Below are positions 34,870-44,212 of a DNA stretch of 64,000 nucleotides, one piece after another (positions within the stretch are counted from its first letter, which is position 1; every line of letters begins with the position of its first letter). The translations under genes and the position numbers were made by a program. This stretch comes from JACPUX01 sp964517465 (GTDB lineage: Bacteria > Pseudomonadota > Gammaproteobacteria > Burkholderiales > Casimicrobiaceae): NCBI GenBank assembly GCA_964517465.1, contig CAZFEK010000008.1, forward strand, positions 27,977-91,976, given 5' to 3'. The notes under the pieces are model-generated. The model saw only the letters and a list, made by a program, of their open reading frames with translations. It made no database searches and was not told the DNA's origin.

Positions 34870-36093
34870 CTACAAGCCCAGCTTCTCCACCCAGTCCAGC
34901 GCTTCCAAATGCGCCGTGTTGAGCTGTTGCGGACTGATGCCCAAAAGCCCGGCGAGTTCGGTGACGTCTTTCATTTCCGGGTCCTCACAGGCCACGCCGA
35001 GCTGCAAGAAAGGGGCGAATACGCCGGCATTGTGCAAAAGCGCGTCGTTGACGGTTTCGGGCAAGTTGAGCTGCTCCAGAACCGCCTCCATGGGCATTTC
35101 GAGTATGGCGTCGAGCATCGAGAATACGCCAACCACATAGAGATTGTCTTTTTCCGCACTGGAAACGTATTTTTCGCCCAGGAGCTCCATCAGCCGGCCG
35201 CGAGTAATGGCCGTTTTGATCAACGCCGGCGGCGTGCGCCCGCTCTTGTCGGCGGTGAGCAAAAGCAGCGTGAGCCAGCGGTAGAGCTTCTGATAGCCGA
35301 GGATCGCCACCGCATGACGGAAGGATTGGATTTCGCAAGAAAGCCCGAAGCCCGCCGAATTGATGTAGCGCAGCAGCTTGTAGGAAAGGGTCATGTCGCG
35401 CTTGAGGGCGATTTCGATTTCCGAAACCTCCGCCCCATTGCGCACCAGGTTCAGTAAATGGAAGATGCTGGCGAAGCTGGGCGCGATCACGCGGGCGCTC
35501 ACCGTTTCCGGCTTGGCAAAATAGAAACCCTGAAACAAGTCGAAATTGGCGTCTTTGCAGTGCTTGAAATCCGCCTGGCTTTCGAGCTTCTTGGCCACCT
35601 TTTTCACCGGGAACCGGGTGAGCGCCTTGGCAAGCTGCGCGCAGCGATCGAGCCCGAGCGCGTGCAAATCGAGCTTGACGTAGTTGGCCACGGGCAAGAA
35701 AGCAGCCTGCTGCGGGTTGGCGTCGAAATCGTCGAGGGCGATACCGTATCCTTCCTCGCGCAGCGCTTTTACTCGAGACAGCAGCTCCGGAGACTGCTGC
35801 ACGGATAGCTGCAGCTCCAGCACCACCCCGCTGGGCTGCAGCAGCGCGAGATAATTGCCCGCGATCAGTTCCTTCTCGACATTGATGAAGGCGAGCTTGC
35901 TGCCGACCAGCGATTCTTTGCCGATATTGGTGAAGGTGTTCACCAGCACGTTGGCATCGGCCGCCATGCTGTCGGCAAATTCCGCCGATTCGGCCTCGGC
36001 AGTGGCACGGAAAAGCATTTCGTAGCCGACGATCGCCTGGCTGCGGTCCACGATAGGCTGGCGCCCAATGAAGGCGTTGGTTTCCTCAGTCAT
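34870..36093 (-). CDS. EAL and HDOD domain protein (YuxH type, degenerate EAL)
   Basis: 407-residue signalling protein: an N-terminal EAL-like domain (about 1-195) and a C-terminal HDOD domain (about 205-390, with MTLSYKLLRYINSAGFG). The EAL active site is degraded: YEMLFRA stands where E-x-L-x-R would be, and the metal-binding residues of active phosphodiesterases are missing. As in YuxH relatives, it is probably a non-catalytic signalling scaffold. It precedes the DUF4375 gene and follows the BPSS1780-type gene on the same strand. Confidence 0.9.
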   Translation of the reverse strand: MTEETNAFIGRQPIVDRSQAIVGYEMLFRATAEAESAEFADSMAADANVLVNTFTNIGKESLVGSKLAFINVEKELIAGNYLALLQPSGVVLELQLSVQQSPELLSRVKALREEGYGIALDDFDANPQQAAFLPVANYVKLDLHALGLDRCAQLAKALTRFPVKKVAKKLESQADFKHCKDANFDLFQGFYFAKPETVSARVIAPSFASIFHLLNLVRNGAEVSEIEIALKRDMTLSYKLLRYINSAGFGLSCEIQSFRHAVAILGYQKLYRWLTLLLLTADKSGRTPPALIKTAITRGRLMELLGEKYVSSAEKDNLYVVGVFSMLDAILEMPMEAVLEQLNLPETVNDALLHNAGVFAPFLQLGVACEDPEMKDVTELAGLLGISPQQLNTAHLEALDWVEKLGL

Positions 36094-36159
36094 GTCGGGC
36101 GCAAAGGGTCTCAGTAGGATGAGCCTGGGGGCGGGGAAATTTCAACCGGCGCAGCATGG

Positions 36160-36996
36160 TCAGCGCTCGAAAAAAACATCGCGATAACCCGCGTAGATGG
36201 AGCCAAAAGAAACCGGGGCTAACACCAGCCAACCGAGCATTAAAGGGATGCTGGCGACGATGGCGAGGAAGAGGCCCACCAAGCCGTAAAGCAGGAAGGC
36301 GACGAAGTTGGTGAGACAAGCCTTGAAGCTCGCGCGCATCGCGGCCAGCGGCTCGACGTCGTGAAAGAGCACCAGGGCCGGAGCAAACCAGAAAGCCATG
36401 ACCAAGGGGACGAACAAGAGCAGGGCGACCAGACAGGCGATCAGGATGGACATGACCAAACCGGCTGCGCCGGCCATGAGCTCGTAAGCCTCGCCGCTGA
36501 GGATTGCCGTGAGGCCGGCGCTGCCTATGCCCAGAAAAGCGATGATGCCGGCGATGAGCATGATCGCCAAGCTGCCCGCGAAATAAATCAGACCAACCAG
36601 GATCAAAGGGCCTGCCTTGGCGCTGAAGCCGGCGAAAAGATGCGAAATCTCCAGCGGCTCGCCCTGCTTGATCGCCGCGCAGCCCAGCATGATGCCACCC
36701 ACCAGGACGGGCCAAATGAGGCCGAGCGCAATTTGGCCCAGTGGGACGAAACTCATCACCAGCGAAAGCACCACCAGGATGATCGTGAAAAGAATCCAGA
36801 TCCCCGGCGATTCCTTGAACAAGTCCCAGCCCCCGCCCAACCACGCGACGCCGTTTCCGGCGGGTACTTTGCGGCCTTCGGCAAGGAAGTGCGAATCGGC
36901 CTTGACACCCTCCTTGATTGGCGCAAACACGGCGGGCGCGTAGGGATTCTCGCCGGAGGGTGTTTCGTTTGGGTCTTGCGGCGTCGGATCGGTCAT
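36160..36996 (-). CDS. Multi-pass membrane protein (BPSS1780 type, second copy)
   Basis: 278-residue protein with a hydrophilic N-terminal 55 residues and about six hydrophobic segments. FWFAPALVLFHDVEPLAAMRASFKAC repeats the signature of the thrB-linked paralogue, so this is the same family. ATG 36996 has AGGA 8 nt upstream; a TTG at 36999 is less likely. No function known. Confidence 0.8.
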   Translation of the reverse strand: MTDPTPQDPNETPSGENPYAPAVFAPIKEGVKADSHFLAEGRKVPAGNGVAWLGGGWDLFKESPGIWILFTIILVVLSLVMSFVPLGQIALGLIWPVLVGGIMLGCAAIKQGEPLEISHLFAGFSAKAGPLILVGLIYFAGSLAIMLIAGIIAFLGIGSAGLTAILSGEAYELMAGAAGLVMSILIACLVALLLFVPLVMAFWFAPALVLFHDVEPLAAMRASFKACLTNFVAFLLYGLVGLFLAIVASIPLMLGWLVLAPVSFGSIYAGYRDVFFER

Positions 36997-37075
36997 CAAT
37001 GAGGTCCTAGGCTAAACGTTTGGGTATTCTACGAGCCCCAACGCGCCGGCGCCAGCGCCTGGCCGGGGCAGCATT

Positions 37076-38005
37076 TCACTCCGGTATGTGGATGCGCGCC
37101 TTGAGGTGTTTCAAATCTGCCACGATGGTGAAGGTCATGATCACCAGGAGCGACCACGAGCTCCATTTGCCCAAATGCACCGTGGACCATGCGCCCAATT
37201 GATTCGGGTATTTCCACACGCCAAAGAAGGTGCTGAGGTTCTCTGCCAGCCAGATGAAGAAGCCGATCAGCACGAAGGCCACCAGCAAGGGCATGCGCCG
37301 TTCCCGATCGAGCGGCCGGAAAACCACTTCCGCGCGGGCGTAGAGCCCCACCACACAGGCCGCGATATACCAACGCCAATCGCCGATGAAATGATGGCTG
37401 AAGAAGTTGAGGTAAATCAGCAGAGCCAACACCGCGGCCATCCAATAGGGCGGGTGGTGGCGCACGCGCAAATCGAACAGGCGCCAGGCCTGGATGACGT
37501 AACTCCCCACGGCGGCATACATGAATCCGGAAAAAAGCGGCACGCCGAAAAGTTTGGTGTAAGCAAAATCGGGGTAAGACCAGGACTTGATTCCCGAGGA
37601 GGTCTTGAACACCTCCAGCGCAAAACCCAAAAGGTGAAAGAGGGTAATGGCCTTCAATTCGTCGCGCGTTTCGAGGCCGCTTCTGACCATCCATGCCTGT
37701 ACGGCCAAGGCCCAGACGAGCAACAGGTCGTAACGCGGTAGGCCCAGCCAGCCCTCGCGGGGAACGGCCAGCACCGCGGCAAAAAAGAGCGCGACAAAAA
37801 TGCAGGCGCGAAACTCTTTCAAGCCGAACCAAACCAATTCCTGCACCGCGCGGGCGGTGCCCGAAGACAAAAGCGGCGGGGACAGCAGCTGCCGATCCAG
37901 TGCCGCAATGGAGAAAACCTGCCTCGTCCGGCGGGCTGCGTGAACCGCGGCCAGCCAGGGGCCCAAGAGCGTGAGGTTGTCGTTGCGCGGGGAGTTCTCG
38001 GCCAT
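37076..38005 (-). CDS. DUF817 family membrane protein
   Basis: 309-residue integral membrane protein with seven or eight hydrophobic helices. Motifs IKSWSYPDFAYTKLFGVPLFSGFMYAAVGSY and ENLSTFFGVWKYPNQ are the conserved core of DUF817 (YoaT-like). No biochemical role is known. It starts 9 bp after the MFS gene stop, so the two are probably co-transcribed. Confidence 0.85.
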   Translation of the reverse strand: MAENSPRNDNLTLLGPWLAAVHAARRTRQVFSIAALDRQLLSPPLLSSGTARAVQELVWFGLKEFRACIFVALFFAAVLAVPREGWLGLPRYDLLLVWALAVQAWMVRSGLETRDELKAITLFHLLGFALEVFKTSSGIKSWSYPDFAYTKLFGVPLFSGFMYAAVGSYVIQAWRLFDLRVRHHPPYWMAAVLALLIYLNFFSHHFIGDWRWYIAACVVGLYARAEVVFRPLDRERRMPLLVAFVLIGFFIWLAENLSTFFGVWKYPNQLGAWSTVHLGKWSSWSLLVIMTFTIVADLKHLKARIHIPE

Positions 38006-38013
38006 GGGGCGGA

Positions 38014-39210
38014 TCAGCCGCTGACTTCCAGCTTGGCCTTGCGGCGGGCGAAGCCGTACAGGGCAACTGCCAGGCCGGTGAGGGCAATCAGCGGGATGGC
38101 CAGTTGATTGAGCATGTTCCAGCCGGAACTCGTCACCACCACACCCGAAGTGAAAGACGAAATCGCCATCACCACGAACACCAGGAAATCGTTGAACCCT
38201 TGCGTCTTGGCTTTTTCGGCGGGCAGATAAGCTTCGGTGAGCAAAGTGGTGCCGCCGACAAAAAGGAAATTCCAGCCCACGCCCAGCAGCAAGAGCGCCC
38301 ACCAGAAGTGCATCAGGCTTTGTCCGGAAAGCGCAATGCCAAGACACACCGCCATTGCCGCCACGCCGCCAAAAAGCACGGGCAACACCCCTAGGCGGGT
38401 GATCAACCAGCCGGTGAAAAACGAAGGGGCGAACATGCCGATCACGTGCCATTGGAGCACGAAAGAGGCGTCGCCGAAACCCAGGCCGCAAAACTCCATG
38501 GCCAAGGGCGTGGCACTCATCAAGAGATTCATCACGCCATAGCCGATGGTGGCTGCGAGCACGGCGACCAGAAACGTCGGCTGGCGCGCAATTTCAGATA
38601 GCGGGCGGGCATGGCCGTGGACCTCGTCGGCGCTTTGCGCCGGAAAGCGCAGGCTGGCCGCGATCAGCAAAGCGAGAAAGGCCAGGCCGATCAACGAAGC
38701 GTAGGAGGCTAGAAAGCGCGTTTCGCTGAAATCAATGGTTTGCCGGCCAATCCAGGGGCCCAGAAATGCGCCGACGATTCCTCCGGCAAGCGTGAGCGAA
38801 ATCGCCCGCGATTTAAAATCCGGCGGCGCCACTTCGGCGGCGGCAAAGCGCAAATATTGTCCGAAAGCCTGGTAGATGCCCGAGCAGAAGGTGGCCGCCA
38901 GCAGCAGCGCAAAACTCTGCATAGCCATGGCCAGGGCGCCGAGCGCGCCGCCCGCCATGCCGGCGACTGCGCCAAGCAAAAAACCGGCCCTGCGGCCGTG
39001 GCTGCGCATGAAATGCGATGCCGGCAAGGTGCTGAGCGCCGAGCCCAAGACATAGGTGACGATGGGCAGCGTGGCAAAACGTTTTTCGCTGGCCAGCGCG
39101 TAACCGGCGAGGCCGTTCACCGCCACCAGCAGCACCCCGTTGGTGAGGAGCAATGCCTGGGCAGTGGCGAGTAGGGTTACGGCGCGCCGGGCGGAAATCA
39201 TGGACGGCAT
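38014..39210 (-). CDS. Major facilitator superfamily transporter
   Basis: 398-residue MFS protein with about 12 transmembrane segments. The motif A-like loop FMRSHGRRAGFLLG lies after helix 2, and a second loop, LITRLGVLPVLFGG, follows in the C-terminal half. Closest in look to small YeiO/NarK-unrelated drug-type exporters; substrate unknown. ATG 39210 gives the first helix a normal lead; the frame continues upstream without coding signal. Confidence 0.85.
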   Translation of the reverse strand: MPSMISARRAVTLLATAQALLLTNGVLLVAVNGLAGYALASEKRFATLPIVTYVLGSALSTLPASHFMRSHGRRAGFLLGAVAGMAGGALGALAMAMQSFALLLAATFCSGIYQAFGQYLRFAAAEVAPPDFKSRAISLTLAGGIVGAFLGPWIGRQTIDFSETRFLASYASLIGLAFLALLIAASLRFPAQSADEVHGHARPLSEIARQPTFLVAVLAATIGYGVMNLLMSATPLAMEFCGLGFGDASFVLQWHVIGMFAPSFFTGWLITRLGVLPVLFGGVAAMAVCLGIALSGQSLMHFWWALLLLGVGWNFLFVGGTTLLTEAYLPAEKAKTQGFNDFLVFVVMAISSFTSGVVVTSSGWNMLNQLAIPLIALTGLAVALYGFARRKAKLEVSG

Positions 39211-39321
39211 TGCAGCATGGATAGGACCAGGTGCGCAAGGGAAACGCGGAAAAAAGAGAGCCGCCGGCGGGTTCCGCGGCAGGCCGGAAAGCAATACACT
39301 GCAGGGCGACGGGAGGAGCGA

Positions 39322-41799
39322 TTGTTCTCATTCGATTTTGCCGGTGGCACTCTGGCGCTTTTGCGCCGCCTGCTCTACGCCTGGGTGAAGGTGGGCGTAT
39401 TGCCCGAAAAGGCGGAGGAATGGGGGCTCGATCGGGAGCGGCCGGTTTGTTATGTGCTGCACGGGCGGCACCTGTCCAATCTGCTGGTGCTCTTCGAAGA
39501 AACGCGGCGCGCCGGGCTCGCCTCGCCGCAGGCGGCCCTGAAGCTTCACGAGCGAGAGCTTCCGCGCAGCTTCTTTTTTCTCGATCGGCGAACGAGCGTC
39601 ATCGCCTCCGCGCAAGCACGGGCCAAACCTTCGCCGGTGCTGGTGAACCTCGTCCACGCGTTGCTCGAAGACCCAACCCTCGATGTCCAGATCGTCCCGG
39701 TCACGCTGCTTTGGGGGCGGGCGCCGGACAAGCAGCAGTCCATACTCAAGGCGCTGTTTGCTGAAACTTGGCGCGCCCGCGGCATGCTGCGGCAGATGTT
39801 GGCCGTTCTGGTGCACGGGCGCCACGGTTTGCTGCGCTTTTCCAAGCCCTTTTCGCTGCGCGAGCTGCTCGCCGATGTTACCGATGCCGCGCGTGGGGAA
39901 AGAAAGTTCGCCCGCATCCTGCGGGTGCATTTCCGCCGCCAGCGCGAAATCGCCATCGGGCCCGACCTTTCGCATCGCAATACCGTGGTGGAAACCCTGC
40001 TCGACGCTCCAGCCGTCCGCGAAGCCATTGCCGCCGAAGCGAACGCGCGGGGATTCACCGCGGAACATTGCACCGCTCGCGCCCGGCGCTTTGCCTTGGA
40101 GATCGCCTCGGACTACAGCTACGGCGTGGTGCGCGCCCTGGAGATCTTTCTCACCTGGCTCTGGACCAAACTTTATGACGGCATCGAAGTCAGCCGTTTC
40201 GACAGCCTGCTGCAGATCGCGCCGGGGCAGGGCATCGTTTATCTGCCCTGCCATCGCAGCCACATCGACTATCTGCTGCTTTCTTATGTCTTGCATCAGC
40301 GAGGATTGACACCGCCGCACATCGCCGCAGGCGAAAACCTCAATCTGCCCATCGTCGGCGCCTTGCTGCGCCGCGGAGGCGCGTTCTTCCTGCGCCGCAG
40401 CTTCAAAGGGGAACCGCTTTATGCCGCAGTTTTTCACGAGTATCTGCATCTCATGCTGGCGCGCGGTTTTTCCATCGAATATTTCATCGAAGGCGGCCGC
40501 AGCCGCAGCGGGCGAACTCTCGCGCCCAAGGCCGGCCTTCTGGGCATGACGGTGAGGAGTTTTTTGCGCGAACACACCCGACCGCTGATGCTGGTGCCGG
40601 TGTACCTGGGCTATGAAAAAATGCTCGAGGGCAAAAACTTTGTCGAGGAAATGTCGGGCAAGCCCAAAGAGCGCGAGTCGATTTGGAATCTCATCGGCGC
40701 GTGGCGATTCTTGCGCGGCTTCTACGGCAAAGTGCACGTCAATTTTGGCGACCCGCTGGCCTTGGAGAAGGTGCTCGACCTAGCCTCACCCGCTTGGCGC
40801 GCGAGCCATGACCCGCGTGCGCCCTGGGTGCGCGGCCTGATCGATCAAGTGAGCGAAACCATGGCCGAGCGCATCAACGCCGCGGCCGTGGTGACACCGG
40901 TGAACCTCGTGGCCTTGACTTTGCTGACCACTCCGAAACAAACCGCCGACCAACAGGCGCTCTTGAAGCAAATTTCGCTATGCCAGGAATTGCTCGCGCG
41001 ATTGCCTTATTCGCCCTGGATTCAGGTTAGCGGGCTGGCCCCGGTCGAAATGTTGGCCAGCGCAGCCAAACTCGGTTTCATCGAGCGCGTGACTCACCCC
41101 TTGGGTGACCTGTGGCGGGTGAAGGCGGGCATGGCGCCGCAGTTGGCGTATTTCCGCAACAACGTGCTGCATCTTTTTGCGCTGCCCTCTCTGGCGGCCT
41201 GTCTCATGGCGCGCAATCGGCGGCTGGAGCACGATCGCTTGGTGGAAGTTTGCCGCGGCATGTTTGCTTCGCTGCGGGCGGAGCTTTTTTTGCGCAGCCG
41301 CGATGAAGACCTTCCCGAAGCACTCGATGCGCTGGTCGCCTGGTTCGGCGAAACCGGTCTCGTCCGGCAAGGTCCGGGCAGCAGCCGCTTGTCCGCGCCG
41401 GAGGCGGCTTCCCCGGCATTGGCGCAATTGCGCTGGCTGGGCGAGATCATCCGGCCCACCTTGGAGCGACATTTCCTCACCCTTTCGATTTTGCAGTGCC
41501 ACGGGCCGGGAAAGCTCACGCGCAAGGCGCTGGAGGAAGCGGGGCACTTGCTGTCGCAGCGCTTGAACTGGCTGTACGCCTTCAACGCGCCTGAGTTTTC
41601 GGAGAAGAATCAGTTTGCCGCCTTCATCGATACCCTGATCGAGAGCCGCTTGCTGAACGAAAGAGAGGACGGAAGCCTCGACTTCGATCAGCGGATCGCC
41701 ACGCCCGTGCAGCATGCGGCGCTGGTGCTGCCTGCCGAGGCGCGCGAGGCGATACGGCGTATGGCCGGAGAAATGAGCGAGGCGCCGGTGGCGGTTTGA
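39322..41799 (+). CDS. plsB: Glycerol-3-phosphate acyltransferase
   Basis: 825-residue membrane-associated enzyme that puts the first acyl chain on glycerol 3-phosphate. The HX4D motif is HRSHID (311-316), followed by GGAFFLRRSF, YFIEGGRSRSGR and VPVYLGYE, the four acyltransferase blocks of PlsB. Length agrees with E. coli PlsB (about 807). A TTG start at 39322 has GGAGGAG directly upstream; the longer frame to 39217 has no such support. The gene stands alone and converges on the potassium-channel unit. Confidence 0.95.
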   Translation: MFSFDFAGGTLALLRRLLYAWVKVGVLPEKAEEWGLDRERPVCYVLHGRHLSNLLVLFEETRRAGLASPQAALKLHERELPRSFFFLDRRTSVIASAQARAKPSPVLVNLVHALLEDPTLDVQIVPVTLLWGRAPDKQQSILKALFAETWRARGMLRQMLAVLVHGRHGLLRFSKPFSLRELLADVTDAARGERKFARILRVHFRRQREIAIGPDLSHRNTVVETLLDAPAVREAIAAEANARGFTAEHCTARARRFALEIASDYSYGVVRALEIFLTWLWTKLYDGIEVSRFDSLLQIAPGQGIVYLPCHRSHIDYLLLSYVLHQRGLTPPHIAAGENLNLPIVGALLRRGGAFFLRRSFKGEPLYAAVFHEYLHLMLARGFSIEYFIEGGRSRSGRTLAPKAGLLGMTVRSFLREHTRPLMLVPVYLGYEKMLEGKNFVEEMSGKPKERESIWNLIGAWRFLRGFYGKVHVNFGDPLALEKVLDLASPAWRASHDPRAPWVRGLIDQVSETMAERINAAAVVTPVNLVALTLLTTPKQTADQQALLKQISLCQELLARLPYSPWIQVSGLAPVEMLASAAKLGFIERVTHPLGDLWRVKAGMAPQLAYFRNNVLHLFALPSLAACLMARNRRLEHDRLVEVCRGMFASLRAELFLRSRDEDLPEALDALVAWFGETGLVRQGPGSSRLSAPEAASPALAQLRWLGEIIRPTLERHFLTLSILQCHGPGKLTRKALEEAGHLLSQRLNWLYAFNAPEFSEKNQFAAFIDTLIESRLLNEREDGSLDFDQRIATPVQHAALVLPAEAREAIRRMAGEMSEAPVAV

Positions 41800-41984
41800 G
41801 CAAGGCGAGTTGGAAGCGAACGGATCACCCCGCCCGCTTAGTGTGGGGCTTCCACGCCACAAGCCAAAACCGGTCTGCGGCCCCTGGGGTATGCTTGGTC
41901 TGGCTCACCTTGCCGTAAACGGCGGGGCTTGCGCTCATCGAGTGGGCATGCAGGCAGATTGCACCATCCTGGATACGCGGTTGC

Positions 41985-42021
41985 GAGGACGACCACGGTT
42001 CTCTCGTGCCCAATCGTCCTC
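41985..42021. terminator. Long hairpin between convergent plsB and the potassium-channel gene
   Basis: GAGGACGA (41985-41992) pairs with TCGTCCTC (42014-42021), with an inner ACG/CGT pairing around the loop. The gap 41800-42112 (313 bp) holds no gene I can support, and this hairpin is the only clear structure in it. A weak T/A-rich stretch (CTATTT) follows on the plus strand. Either transcript could end here. Confidence 0.5.
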
Positions 42022-42112
42022 CTATTTGTGGACGTCTGAGTAAGATCGCGGCGCCGGGCGACTCTATCGGGTGGCGCCCCTTCCGCGAAAGGTCTGCCCA
42101 AACGGCGTCGGT

Positions 42113-43162
42113 TCAGCCCAGCCCGGCGATCTGTCCCGCGCCCATGGTGACGACGAGGTCTCCGGGCGCGATCGAAACCTCCGCGGCGGGGTTGAGCAAG
42201 ACCTCCCCGCCGCGGCGCAGGCCCAGCGCCAGGTGGCCTTGGCGGCGCGCGGCGTCGGCAATCTGCGCAAAACTCGCCGGTGCGGCGCCGGCATAAGGCG
42301 CGAGGTAGATCTGTTGGCCGCCCATGCTGACCAAGTCCTGCACCACGTCTTGCACACCGGGGTTCAAAAGCTCCTGGGCGACGAGGTATCCCTGATAGCG
42401 TGCCGCGCATACGACGCGGTCGCAGCCGGCTTTCTTCAGCAAGTCTTCGAAGTTCGGGTCGACGCACTCGACTACCGTGTTGATTTCGCGGTTGGCCGCG
42501 ATGACGGCGATGGCGATGGAGAGGTTGAGGTGGTCCGAGGATTGGTCTGCGGCGTCACGCGACAGCACCAAAGCGTGGGCGGCGCGCTCGATCGCGGCGC
42601 GCCGCAAGGTTTCATCCCGAGTGGGGTCGCCGCGCACGTAGCGCACCCGGTGATCCGCGAGCCGCACGGGCAGCTCTTCGAGATGGTCGTCCACCAGCAC
42701 CACGCCGCTCACACGGCTCATCATTCCGCCCGCTTCGAGTTCGCCCAAAACGCGCAGGAATCGCGCTTCGCCGGGGTAGTTGATGACCAGCAGGTGCTGG
42801 GAGAGATCGATGCTGGCCATGCCTTTTGCCTCCTTGCTTTTTGCGCTCACCAAGGCCATCGCCAGCGCGGAGAGCACATAGGCGAGCAGGCCGACGCCAA
42901 AAACCATCAGCGGCACGCCGACCAGAAACCGGCCGGCCGGGGTTTTCGGATAGAGGTCGCCATAACCGACCGTGGCCATGGTGACGATGGTGTACCACAG
43001 GCCGTCGCCGAAGTTGAGATCGGGGTTCTGCGACAGCTCGAAATAGACGAAACCGGTGCTTCCGTAGGCCAACATGGCGGCCAGCAGCAGCACCACCCGC
43101 AAGGGCACCGAGGGCGCGACCACCACCCGCTGCAGAAAAAGTCGCATCAGGGTTTGGATCAT
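42113..43162 (-). CDS. Potassium channel with RCK (TrkA-N/TrkA-C) domains
   Basis: 349-residue two-helix potassium channel. The selectivity filter is TVGYGD at 64-69, between hydrophobic segments at about 22-42 and 80-104. A cytoplasmic RCK domain follows (TrkA-N, about 118-245, with VRYVRGDPTRDETLRRA) and a TrkA-C-like end (about 270-349). It overlaps the upstream nuclease stop by four bases (ATGA), so the two proteins are translationally coupled. Ligand unknown. Confidence 0.92.
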   Translation of the reverse strand: MIQTLMRLFLQRVVVAPSVPLRVVLLLAAMLAYGSTGFVYFELSQNPDLNFGDGLWYTIVTMATVGYGDLYPKTPAGRFLVGVPLMVFGVGLLAYVLSALAMALVSAKSKEAKGMASIDLSQHLLVINYPGEARFLRVLGELEAGGMMSRVSGVVLVDDHLEELPVRLADHRVRYVRGDPTRDETLRRAAIERAAHALVLSRDAADQSSDHLNLSIAIAVIAANREINTVVECVDPNFEDLLKKAGCDRVVCAARYQGYLVAQELLNPGVQDVVQDLVSMGGQQIYLAPYAGAAPASFAQIADAARRQGHLALGLRRGGEVLLNPAAEVSIAPGDLVVTMGAGQIAGLG

Positions 43163-43737
43163 GGCGCGCGCAGCCGCCATTCGGCAAAAAGCGCTTCGGC
43201 GCGTTCGGTGGCCGCCGGATGAGCCCACAGCCCCCGCCGTTCGCGCCGGGCGCGCGTCTGCTCCTGCGCATATTGGCTCATGCCCGGAAAGGGATACACC
43301 GGAAACACCAGCACCAGGCCGCGCTGCACCAGTTCCAAGCCCAAATCGGTTTCGTCGGAATAGAGTGTGGCGAGGGTCCGCCCCACGCGGTCTTTGGGCG
43401 GATTGTGGATGAGCACCCGCAGCGGTTTGTTTCCGGCCAGGGACTTGAGGGTGCTTTGTGCAGCGCGCCCGAATTCCGCGGCCGCATCTTTTTCCAGACG
43501 GGTGGAAAAGGCGGTAATCCCCACCAGCCGCACCAGGCCCGCGTCCTTGCCTTCTTTCTTGACTTGCAGGGTATCGCCGTCGATCACCGTGGCCAGGGTG
43601 ACCACATCTCCCGTTTGAAGGGCGACCTGGGCTTCGCCCAGCGTGCTGCGCTCTTTTTGCACTCCCCAGGCGAACCAAGCCGAGGCGCCGGTTAGCAGCA
43701 GCACAAAGGTCCAGAAGGCTTGGGTCGATCGCGGCAT
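43159..43737 (-). CDS. Thermonuclease (SNase-like) domain protein
   Basis: 192-residue membrane-anchored or exported protein: a hydrophobic N-terminus (FWTFVLLLTGASAWFAWGV) precedes an SNase/OB-fold domain with VIDGDTLQVKKEG and LVRLVGITAFSTR, where VxDGDTL and R match the nuclease active-site pattern. The later catalytic Glu and Arg of staphylococcal nuclease fall in KDRVGRTLATLY. ATG 43737 has no strong Shine-Dalgarno; an earlier ATG at 43767 exists. The unusual partner is the potassium channel downstream. Confidence 0.83.
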   Translation of the reverse strand: MPRSTQAFWTFVLLLTGASAWFAWGVQKERSTLGEAQVALQTGDVVTLATVIDGDTLQVKKEGKDAGLVRLVGITAFSTRLEKDAAAEFGRAAQSTLKSLAGNKPLRVLIHNPPKDRVGRTLATLYSDETDLGLELVQRGLVLVFPVYPFPGMSQYAQEQTRARRERRGLWAHPAATERAEALFAEWRLRAP

Positions 43738-43814
43738 GTTGGGGTTCCGGGTTTTGCCCGCAGTCATCTAAGCCGGACAAGCCGGAGTCAAAGAGGGTCT
43801 TCCCATGCCAGCAG

Positions 43815-43973
43815 ACGGCGAACAAACCCTCGTAGGTGCAAGGGGAGAAGCCCCAGGGATAACCCCCGCCAGGACCCCGGGGGCGAACCCCTTTGCAAAT
43901 CCCCCCAATTCCAATTCATCTCTTCGACTCAATTCTTCTCCGGAAAGGCGAAAACTCCAGGCCTTGGTGACGA
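43815..43973 (+). repeat. Dispersed structured element, copy B
   Basis: Copy B of the element at 29979-30127. It has GGCGAACAA, hairpin GGGG-agaag-CCCC (43842-43854), GCCAGGA, hairpin GGGG-gcgaa-CCCC (43879-43891), invariant TCTCTTCGACTC, and a terminal GTGAC. Here no gene starts at the end of the copy: the frame after GTGAC has no long reading frame. The remaining part of the 475-bp gap 43738-44212 shows no other gene or obvious promoter, except a possible one just before 44213. Confidence 0.6.
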
Positions 43974-44212
43974 GTAACGGCCCACCCTCAAGGCGAGCGC
44001 CCAGACCAGCAAATGCTCGTTTGACTCCATGCGCCCTCCGATCGATCGAAGCGGCCGACTGCCGTTTTCAGGATTATAGCCCGGCGTTTTGGCCGAACGG
44101 GGGATTGGGCAGCTCATGCGGCGTGCGCGCGGTGTAGGCAGCCCCGCTGCTTGTCGCTATGATACCGTCATTGCGATGATACTTTTCGCGTTGCGGATCG
44201 GGGAGCCCTGCG

